Source of the DNA: Fimenecus sp045594885
GTDB taxonomy: Bacteria > Bacillota > Clostridia > Oscillospirales > Acutalibacteraceae
DNA: 7,040 nt
Reading direction: 5' to 3'
Assembly: GCA_045594885.1 (NCBI GenBank)
Contig: JAZNZJ010000034.1
Span: forward strand, 1-7,040
The notes beneath the pieces are model-generated. The model did not search any database. It saw only the letters and a list, made by a program, of their open reading frames with translations, and was not told where the DNA came from. This document shows positions 1 through 5,644 of the stretch, piece after piece (the stretch's first letter is position 1; each line of letters starts with the position of its first letter). The translations under genes and the position numbers were made by a program.

Positions 1-879
1 TATATGCTTACGGGCGGTGAACCTCTTGTCCGTAAAAATGATTTAATTAAACTTGCTGAAAAGCACTATGACGTTCAATTTGCCGTTTATACAAACTCAA
101 CTCTTATTGATGAAGATTTTTGTAATGAGTTAACCCGTGTAGGTAATATCGCATTCTTATTATCTATTGAAGGCTCACCTGATACAAACGATGCTCGCCG
201 TGGTGACGGACATTACGAAGCGGTTATGAGTGCTATGGACTTGTTAAAAAACCACGGTATTCTTTTTGGCACATCAATTTGCTATACAAGTCAGAACATT
301 GAAGCCGTTACAAGTGACAGCTTTTTATCAATGCTTTCTGCCAAGGGTGCAAAATTCGGTTTCTATTTTCACTATATGCCAATCGGCAACAAGGCTGTAA
401 CCAGTCTTTTACCAACACCCGAACAGAGAAAATATATGATTGAACGCATAAGATATATCCGTTCTGAAGAGTGTACAATTCCGTTTTTCCCAATGGATTT
501 CCAGAATGACGGTGAATATGTTGGCGGTTGTATTGCTGCAGGCAGAAACTATTTCCACATCAATTCTGCAGGTGATGCTGAGCCTTGTGTATTCATTCAT
601 TATTCAGATTCAAATATACATACATCATCAATTATTGAAATTCTGCAAAGCCCCTTATTTATGGCTTATCATAATAATCAACCGTTTAATGAAAACCACC
701 TAATGCCTTGTCCTATGCTCGAAAATCCTGATGCATTAGAAAAAATGGTCAAAGAAACGGGTGCTGTGAGTACAGACCTTGAATCTCCCGAAACGGTTGA
801 ACACTTGTGTGAAAAATGCCGTAAATATGCAAACGAATGGCAACCACACGCAGATTGTATTTGGAATAACCGAGAATAA
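1..879 (+). CDS. Radical SAM/SPASM-type protein, 5'-truncated by the window edge
   Basis: The reading frame is open from base 1, so the visible 292 residues are the C-terminal part of a longer protein; the ATG at position 4 is internal. Residues 4-8 (TGGEP) are the SAM-contacting GGE motif that follows the first strand of a radical SAM barrel, and residues 54-58 (LSIEG) fit a later barrel strand. The CxxxCxxC motif binding the catalytic 4Fe-4S cluster should lie just upstream of the window. The C-terminal part carries cysteines at 177 (GGC), 196 (EPC), 237 (PCP), and 270 and 273 (CEKC). This spacing is like the SPASM/Twitch domain, which holds auxiliary Fe-S clusters. Members modify peptides or proteins or act as other maturases; the substrate cannot be told here, and no small precursor-peptide gene is seen in the part visible. 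A strong terminator follows 91 bp downstream, so this gene ends its transcript. The radical SAM family call is secure; the precise function is unknown. Confidence 0.85.
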   Translation, partial: YMLTGGEPLVRKNDLIKLAEKHYDVQFAVYTNSTLIDEDFCNELTRVGNIAFLLSIEGSPDTNDARRGDGHYEAVMSAMDLLKNHGILFGTSICYTSQNIEAVTSDSFLSMLSAKGAKFGFYFHYMPIGNKAVTSLLPTPEQRKYMIERIRYIRSEECTIPFFPMDFQNDGEYVGGCIAAGRNYFHINSAGDAEPCVFIHYSDSNIHTSSIIEILQSPLFMAYHNNQPFNENHLMPCPMLENPDALEKMVKETGAVSTDLESPETVEHLCEKCRKYANEWQPHADCIWNNRE

Positions 880-970
880 CTTTTTGCAAAGCATTAACCC
901 CATATAACACATATTCATACATTACTTATTCTCTAATAATCAATTCAAGGTTATTCCTTCAATCGCATAG

Positions 971-1007
971 AGGGGCAGTGCGTAAGAGCCACATTGCCCC
1001 TTTTTGT
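971..1007 (+). terminator. Intrinsic terminator after the radical SAM gene
   Basis: A 10-bp stem is formed by AGGGGCAGTG (971-980) and CATTGCCCCT (992-1001), with one G-T wobble and an 11-base loop. It runs straight into a T-tract (1001-1005). This is a textbook rho-independent terminator. It lies 91 bp after the radical SAM stop codon and about 45 bp before the acyltransferase start, so it separates the two transcription units. Confidence 0.88.
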
Positions 1008-1040
1008 GCGTTACAGTATTTGGGGCTGTTAAATTAAAAA

Positions 1041-1044
1041 AGGA
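1041..1044 (+). promoter_or_regulatory. Shine-Dalgarno site that decides the acyltransferase start
   Basis: AGGA within AAAAAAGGATGG sits 8 bases before the ATG at 1053. The other in-frame ATG at 1044 overlaps this site and would have no ribosome binding site at proper distance, so 1053 is the better start. Confidence 0.65.
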
Positions 1045-1052
1045 TGGATAAA

Positions 1053-1748
1053 ATGTATCATACTGAAACCTTTAAGGAAAAATTGGCACTTTTTCTTGTA
1101 AGACTTTGCTATAATCCAAAGATTATTTTTGAGGACGAGTCCATACAAGGTAGAGAACTTAAAGAACCTATGGTTATTATCTGTAATCATACAAGAAAAA
1201 CAAACAAGTTCAGAGTTGCCGAAGCAGACGGCCCGTTAATCAGATATGCTTTTCTAAACAAAAATGTTTGTTCTTTGGCGGCAAAGGATATTATGGAAAG
1301 TTTCCCTTGGAAGTTTCTTATGAAAGACCTTAATTGTATTCCCGTTGACCGTTTTTCAGCATCTACAAAATGGGCACGGGACTGCGTTGCAGAATTGGAA
1401 AAAGGAAATTCGATTATATTGTTTCCCGAAGGAACAACTCTAAAATCACAAGAAATCAGTGAATTTCAATCGGGTTTTTTGTTGCTTGCAAAAACAGCAA
1501 AAGTGAAAGTTTTACCCGTAGTTATTTATCGCACATTCGGACTTTTCAAAAGATGTCGCCCAAAAATCAAGATCGGTGTCCCCTATACTTTAAGCACAGA
1601 AAAGCTGACAAAATCAACCCGTCAACAAGAAACAGAAAGATTTCAAAGAATTATTACAGAAATGTACTGTGATATAACAGGTAAAAGTGTACATGAAGCA
1701 ACAAAAGAAAACTATCACATATATAAAAAGTTCAAAAAGACAACCTAA
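1053..1748 (+). CDS. Lysophospholipid acyltransferase, PlsC-like (1-acylglycerol-3-phosphate acyltransferase family)
   Basis: This 231-residue protein is about the usual length for single-domain PlsC-type acyltransferases. These transfer an acyl chain from acyl-ACP, acyl-CoA or acyl-phosphate to lysophosphatidate or a similar lysolipid at the inner face of the membrane. The motifs appear in order: NH at 45-46 (motif I), CIPVDR around 95-100 (motif II, with the conserved Arg at 100), FPEGT at 124-128 (motif III, phosphate binding) and VLPVV at 153-157 (motif IV). The oddity is motif I. The family normally reads NHxxxxD, but here the fifth residue after the His is Asn, and the first Asp comes at residue 59, 13 positions after the His, in ADGPLIRYAF. 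The stretch between looks like an insertion rich in charged residues. The start at 1053 is chosen for its spacing from AGGA; an ATG at 1044 would add three residues. It appears monocistronic between two terminators. The family call is firm; acceptor specificity is unknown. Confidence 0.86.
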   Translation: MYHTETFKEKLALFLVRLCYNPKIIFEDESIQGRELKEPMVIICNHTRKTNKFRVAEADGPLIRYAFLNKNVCSLAAKDIMESFPWKFLMKDLNCIPVDRFSASTKWARDCVAELEKGNSIILFPEGTTLKSQEISEFQSGFLLLAKTAKVKVLPVVIYRTFGLFKRCRPKIKIGVPYTLSTEKLTKSTRQQETERFQRIITEMYCDITGKSVHEATKENYHIYKKFKKTT

Positions 1749-1754
1749 TGATAT

Positions 1755-1794
1755 AAAAATGGCGGCAAGAGTTCACTTACCGCCTTTATTTTTG
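1755..1794. terminator. Bidirectional intrinsic terminator between convergent genes
   Basis: The hairpin pairs GGCGGCAAG (1761-1769) with CTTACCGCC (1776-1784); all pairs match except one C-A, and the loop is 6 bases. On the plus strand it is followed by TTTATTTTT (1785-1793), and on the minus strand by ATTTTTATAT (1760-1751). It can therefore end transcripts of both the acyltransferase gene and the convergent propeller gene, whose stop codon is at 1795-1797. Confidence 0.82.
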
Positions 1795-2631
1795 TTATAT
1801 TGAATCTGTCCAATCGGTAAAATTGTTAGCAAAAGAGACCGCCAATGATGCACCGAAAAGATAGTTATCTTCATTATCGCCATGATAAAACATTGCATAC
1901 TTATATGGCAAATTCAAGGTTGAAATATCCAAAACAAAGCCTGCTGTTATTCTATCTTTTGCCCAAGGCTTATTATTTTGATTAAGATAAAGTGTTTCAA
2001 CATCAGTAAAAGTAACAAAGTCCTTTGTTGACATTATATTTATTCCGTTTTTTGGTGAATTAAAAATGATGTATTCATTGTTTTCTTTTATTACACATAC
2101 ATTTTCACCACATTCGGTATAGCCCTTATAATCCCAATTCATCAAATCTTTAGATGTGCTGAACGAAACACCGTTTTGTTTATACAAGCATATAAAATTA
2201 CCATCATCTTCAAGAATGTAAGGGTCAATCATTCTACCCATTTCATTTTCGGGAATATCACCCTTAACTTTAAGCAAAACAGGTTTATCCCAATGGGTTA
2301 AATCCTTGCTTTTCATAGTGAAAATTCTTGATTTTTCGTTCCCGTAAATTTGTCCTTTTTCACGAGGATAGCTCTGCAAAGTAAGGTAATAACAACCGTC
2401 ATATTTAAAAACATTACCCGGAAAAGAATAATTTTTCATATTATCCTTTTCTGTGAGAATTGTTGGTTTAGTCCATTTTATGAAGTCACAACTTTCACTC
2501 TGTGCAATATAGAAAAATTGATTATCCTCTGTATTTTCCACCAAAGTGAAAAACAGATATATTTTACCATTCTCAATGAAAGCTGCGAGGTCACGGTAAG
2601 AGTATTCTCTTGTCTGCTCAAATATAAGCAT
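1795..2631 (-). CDS. Five-bladed beta-propeller glycosidase-like protein (GH43/GH32-type fold), cytoplasmic
   Basis: This 278-residue protein has no signal peptide. The sequence repeats a blade signature S-(x)-D-x-x-x-W/F five times: residues 45-53 (SESCDFIKW), 108-114 (SKDLTHW), 160-166 (SKDLMNW), 201-208 (STKDFVTF) and 266-274 (SFANNFTDW). This fits the five-bladed propeller of the GH32/43/62/68/117/130-like enzymes. Candidate active-site acids are Asp14 (YRD, blade 1), Asp136 (MIDPY, blade 3) and Glu173 or Glu176 (blade 4), in the usual Asp-Asp-Glu order; this assignment is by eye. Many enzymes of this fold cleave arabinan, xylan or fructan side chains. The divergent GH28-uxaB-uxaA operon hints at a pectin-related oligosaccharide, but no specificity can be claimed, and a non-catalytic or GH130-like phosphorylase role is possible. 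The start at 2631 has an ideal GAGGTGA site; an upstream in-frame ATG at 2664 would add 11 hydrophobic residues and lacks such a site. Confidence 0.7.
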   Translation of the reverse strand: MLIFEQTREYSYRDLAAFIENGKIYLFFTLVENTEDNQFFYIAQSESCDFIKWTKPTILTEKDNMKNYSFPGNVFKYDGCYYLTLQSYPREKGQIYGNEKSRIFTMKSKDLTHWDKPVLLKVKGDIPENEMGRMIDPYILEDDGNFICLYKQNGVSFSTSKDLMNWDYKGYTECGENVCVIKENNEYIIFNSPKNGINIMSTKDFVTFTDVETLYLNQNNKPWAKDRITAGFVLDISTLNLPYKYAMFYHGDNEDNYLFGASLAVSFANNFTDWTDSI

Positions 2632-2636
2632 TATTA

Positions 2637-2643
2637 TCACCTC
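2637..2643 (-). promoter_or_regulatory. Strong Shine-Dalgarno site of the propeller gene
   Basis: On the minus strand GAGGTGA lies 5 bases before the ATG at 2631-2629. It fixes the start there and not at the in-frame ATG at 2664, which lies upstream of this site and would place the site inside the coding region. Confidence 0.8.
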
Positions 2644-2719
2644 AATTATTATGAATGGTCGCATAAATAATCAAAATTTTCAATAATCACAACAGTTTTA
2701 ATTTACTTTATCTTTTCGA

Positions 2720-2728
2720 TATGATAAT
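2720..2728 (+). promoter_or_regulatory. Possible -10 element for the GH28-uxaB-uxaA operon
   Basis: TATGATAAT lies about 40 bp before the GH28 start, in the 135-bp region between the divergent genes. It contains two overlapping hexamers (TATGAT and GATAAT), each one base from the consensus TATAAT. No convincing -35 hexamer is seen at 16-18 bases upstream, where the sequence is all A/T-rich, so the call is tentative. No catabolite-repression or regulator operator can be recognised with confidence. Confidence 0.33.
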
Positions 2729-2749
2729 ATGAAGTTAAAAAATAATCTC

Positions 2750-2754
2750 AGGAG
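2750..2754 (+). promoter_or_regulatory. Shine-Dalgarno site of the GH28 gene, unusually distant
   Basis: AGGAG is the only plausible ribosome binding site before the ATG at 2767, but 12 bases separate them, more than the usual 5-9. The spacer is almost pure A/T (TCAAAATAAAAA). No closer in-frame start is available, so the ATG at 2767 is kept. Confidence 0.55.
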
Positions 2755-2766
2755 TCAAAATAAAAA

Positions 2767-4314
2767 ATGAAAACCAAACGAACGATAAAAGACAAGCTTA
2801 ACACCCTGCTTTTCGGTAAGGATTTAAGAGTAACCGAGGGTGAACCGTACACCGAAGTGCGAGACGGAGATTATTCATCATATTACCCGATTGAAAAGTA
2901 CATAGACTTCAATCAACAGTTGCTTGCAAAATGTTTTGACATTAGAAACTTCGGTGCTGAAACAGGAAAATCAGACATCGAAAATACAAAGGCTATACAG
3001 AAAGCACTTGATGAATGTCATAAAAACGGCGGTGGTACTGTTTTGGTTGCAGGCGGTATTTTTGTTGTCAGGACTATTTATCTTCATTCGAATACCACTT
3101 TATTCATTGAAAAAAACAGTGTTCTTTCTGCCAATACCACAGGAAAAGGATATGAGCATAATGCTCTGATTTATGCAAAAGATTGCGAGAACATTAGCAT
3201 AACCGGAGGAGGTAAGATAATCGGCAACGGCACACTTTTCGGTCTTAAGCCTGTGAGCGAAAACAATTTTTCGCCTGCACCTGTTATTGATGTAATAAAA
3301 ATGCGTCAGGATTACAGAGCACAACTTCGTTTTGCTCACAAATCAAAATACGGTTCTATTCTTTTGACAGAGAAATGTCGTAATGTAAAGATACATAATA
3401 TTATTTTTGAAGATTCACCCTGGTGGACTTATAAGATGCTTATGTGTGACGGAGTTAAGATTACCGATACGGTTATATGGAACAACAGAAATGTGGCAAA
3501 CTCTGACGGCTTTGATATTGCAGGAAGCAGTAATGTTGAAATTGACCACTGTTTTGTGTCCACCGCCGATGACGGAATTGTTCTCAAAAATGCAGTATGG
3601 TGTGGTTGTGAAAAGGAAATGCACAGCATAACAGTCAAAAACTGTGAAGTAATGTCGAGAACAAACTGCTTTAAAATCGGCACTGAAACAACATATGATA
3701 TTTATGATGTAACTGTTGAAAACTGCTCATTTTTTATGACGGATTTATACCCCGGTGCAGTTTCAGGTGTATCAATTGAAGCCTGCGACGGTTCAAGAGT
3801 ACACGACATAACTATACGCAATATAATTATGAATCGCTGTACCTGTCCGCTGTTTATCCGTTTGGGCAATCGAAACAGAGCCGCCGTTGTCACTTCCGCT
3901 ACAGCAAATAAAACTGAAATTATTAAAGCTAATGCAAATGATGAGCCTGTAAGTAAAAGAACATTTGACGGAAAAAGCGAGCTTTACAATGTAACTGTTG
4001 AAAACATTACAGCAACTGATGTTGAGCTTCCTGTCATTATTGTCGGCTACAGACAGAAATTCACAACAAAATACTGCAGAGATATAACTCTTCGCAATTT
4101 CAATATAACATACCGTGATGCTATAGAAGTTTACGACAAACGACTTTTTATTCCCGAATATGCCAAGGAATATCCTGAATGCTGGAGATTTAGAAATCTG
4201 CCTGCTTATGGTATTTGGGCAAGACATTGCAGAAATCTTATGATTGAAAGTTTTAACTGTAACGGCACAAAAAACAGTTGGCGTAAAGAAAAAATATTTA
4301 TTGATTGTAAGTGA
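2767..4314 (+). CDS. GH28-family pectin hydrolase (polygalacturonase/rhamnogalacturonidase-like), intracellular
   Basis: This 515-residue right-handed beta-helix protein would hydrolyse galacturonic-acid-containing oligosaccharides. Residues 57-100 (FDIRNFGAETG, then a run of charged residues and NGGGTVLVAGGIF) are the capping segment typical of the pectate-lyase-3/GH28 superfamily. The helix then shows the GH28 acid motifs: NSDGFD at 245-250 (usual NTDGID) and ADDG at 267-270 (usual DDC). The expected GHG motif is replaced by RTNCFKIGTET (298-308), and RIK by VSIEA (335-339); this variant occurs in the rhamnogalacturonidase-like bacterial branch. The C-terminal segment 462-482, with EYPE and LPAYG, is also characteristic of that branch. 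The N-terminus is charged with no signal peptide, so it probably acts on imported oligosaccharides. It is the first gene of the unit; its stop is 4 bp before uxaB. Exact specificity (galacturonide or unsaturated rhamnogalacturonide) is undetermined. Confidence 0.86.
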   Translation: MKTKRTIKDKLNTLLFGKDLRVTEGEPYTEVRDGDYSSYYPIEKYIDFNQQLLAKCFDIRNFGAETGKSDIENTKAIQKALDECHKNGGGTVLVAGGIFVVRTIYLHSNTTLFIEKNSVLSANTTGKGYEHNALIYAKDCENISITGGGKIIGNGTLFGLKPVSENNFSPAPVIDVIKMRQDYRAQLRFAHKSKYGSILLTEKCRNVKIHNIIFEDSPWWTYKMLMCDGVKITDTVIWNNRNVANSDGFDIAGSSNVEIDHCFVSTADDGIVLKNAVWCGCEKEMHSITVKNCEVMSRTNCFKIGTETTYDIYDVTVENCSFFMTDLYPGAVSGVSIEACDGSRVHDITIRNIIMNRCTCPLFIRLGNRNRAAVVTSATANKTEIIKANANDEPVSKRTFDGKSELYNVTVENITATDVELPVIIVGYRQKFTTKYCRDITLRNFNITYRDAIEVYDKRLFIPEYAKEYPECWRFRNLPAYGIWARHCRNLMIESFNCNGTKNSWRKEKIFIDCK

Positions 4315-4318
4315 TAAA

Positions 4319-5644
4319 ATGAAAGAAACAATTATACAATTCGGTAGTGGTAATTTTCTTCGTGGTTTTGCCGACCATTTTATACACATTCTTAACGAAA
4401 AAGGCTTATATGACGGTAAAATTGTCATTGTTCAACCAACAAAGAATGGTAAAACGCAAATAATCAATGAGCAAAATGGTAAGTATAATCTGTTTTTACG
4501 TGGAATTGTAAATGGCAGAGAGTTTTGTAACCATACCGAAATAAAATCCGTTAGTCGAGGCATTGACCCTTATGCTTATTTTGAAGAATATCTTAAATTA
4601 GCTGAAAATCCCGATATGAGATTTATTATATCAAACACCACAGAAGCGGGCATTGAGTTTGATGAAAGCTGTGCTTTTGGTGATAACCCCGCACTTTCAT
4701 TCCCCGGCAAACTTACACAGCTTTTGTATCATCGATTTGAAATGGGTCTTGACGGGTTTGTTATTCTCCCCTGCGAGCTTATTGATGATAACGGCGACGA
4801 ACTCAAAAAATGCGTACTCCAATATGCAAGGTTATGGAAGCTCAATGCGGATTTTATAAAGTGGATAGAAAATGAAAACATCTTCTGCAACACTCTTGTT
4901 GACCGCATTGTAACAGGCTACCCAAAAGACGAAGCAGATGAACTGAGCAAAATCATTGGTTATGACGACAAACTTCTCAATACCGCTGAACCATTTCACC
5001 TTTGGGTAATAGAAGGTAATTTTGAAAACGAACTACCACTAAAAAAAGCAGGCATCAATGTAATATGGACCAATGATGTGTCACCATACAAAAAAATGAA
5101 AGTGCGTATTCTTAATGGTGCTCACACCTCGCTTGTTTTTCCGTCACTTCTTTGCGAACTTGAAACGGTAAAAGACAGTATTGAAGATAAGCAGTTAAAA
5201 GATTATCTCAATTTGTGCCTTTTTAAATATATTCTTCCTACTCTTGGTAAAACCGATGAAAGCCTCGCTTTTGCAAATTCTGTTATTGAACGCTTTTCAA
5301 ATCCATACATAAAGCATATGTGGAAGTCCATATCTCTTAATTCTGTAAGCAAGTTTTCAGTAAGAGTGCTGCCTACAATTCTTGAATACTTGAATGAAGA
5401 AAATGAATTGCCAAAGCCATTGGTGTTTTCTCTCGCCTGTCTCATCGAGTATTACAATACTAATGAATCACAGGACAATGAAAAGTTTATTAAATTCATA
5501 AAAGAAAACAATATTGCTGATATTCTTTCAAATACAGAGCTTTGGGGTGTAAATTTAAGCCAAATGACAGAGTTTGTAACCGAAAGTATCGAAAGAATAC
5601 ACGCAGATGGAATAAGGGAGGCATTAAAATGGGCTATGTCTTAA
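4319..5644 (+). CDS. uxaB: Tagaturonate reductase (altronate oxidoreductase), mannitol dehydrogenase family
   Basis: The enzyme reduces D-tagaturonate to D-altronate with NADH in the cytoplasm, the second step of galacturonate breakdown. Residues 8-16 (FGSGNFLRG) are the Rossmann dinucleotide-binding loop of the long-chain mannitol dehydrogenase family. The catalytic set is visible: Lys261, Asn266 and His269 in KVRILNGAHTSL, with the spacing known from mannitol 2-dehydrogenase, plus Asn191 in CNTLVDRI. At 441 residues it is somewhat shorter than E. coli UxaB (483). The choice of tagaturonate over fructuronate (UxuB) rests mainly on the directly following uxaA. The start at 4319 is 4 bp after the GH28 stop. 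A longer frame reaching back to 4244 would overlap GH28 deeply and would put 25 non-family residues before the Rossmann motif. The upstream ribosome site (AAGTGA) is weak, so translational coupling to GH28 is likely. The end overlaps uxaA by 16 bp. Confidence 0.9.
   Translation: MKETIIQFGSGNFLRGFADHFIHILNEKGLYDGKIVIVQPTKNGKTQIINEQNGKYNLFLRGIVNGREFCNHTEIKSVSRGIDPYAYFEEYLKLAENPDMRFIISNTTEAGIEFDESCAFGDNPALSFPGKLTQLLYHRFEMGLDGFVILPCELIDDNGDELKKCVLQYARLWKLNADFIKWIENENIFCNTLVDRIVTGYPKDEADELSKIIGYDDKLLNTAEPFHLWVIEGNFENELPLKKAGINVIWTNDVSPYKKMKVRILNGAHTSLVFPSLLCELETVKDSIEDKQLKDYLNLCLFKYILPTLGKTDESLAFANSVIERFSNPYIKHMWKSISLNSVSKFSVRVLPTILEYLNEENELPKPLVFSLACLIEYYNTNESQDNEKFIKFIKENNIADILSNTELWGVNLSQMTEFVTESIERIHADGIREALKWAMS
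5614..5621 (+). promoter_or_regulatory. Strong Shine-Dalgarno site of uxaA, inside the uxaB 3' end
   Basis: AAGGGAGG lies 7 bases before the ATG at 5629. It excludes the longer in-frame start at 5542, which would add 29 residues read out of frame from uxaB and unlike the family's N-terminus. Confidence 0.85.

Noticed and set aside
883..890. Perfect 8-base palindrome TTTGCAAA after the radical SAM stop
   Set aside because: Too short and isolated to be called a binding site.
863..957. Inverted repeat GGAATAACC (863-871) / GGTTATTCC (949-957)
   Set aside because: Only 9 bp with a 77-base loop, and the first arm lies within the end of the radical SAM coding region. It is probably chance; the real terminator is the hairpin at 971-1001.
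2709..2721. Short palindrome TATC-TTTTC-GATA as a possible operator
   Set aside because: Four-base arms in an A/T-rich region are expected by chance and match no operator I know.
4244..4318. Upstream extension of uxaB by 25 codons
   Set aside because: It lies wholly inside the GH28 gene, and the family's N-terminal Rossmann motif begins directly after the ATG at 4319.
3793..4428. 211-codon open frame on the minus strand
   Set aside because: It lies antisense across the 3' end of the GH28 gene and the uxaB start, is rich in Cys, Ser, Ile and Phe as shadow frames are, and matches no family. The plus-strand genes are strongly supported.
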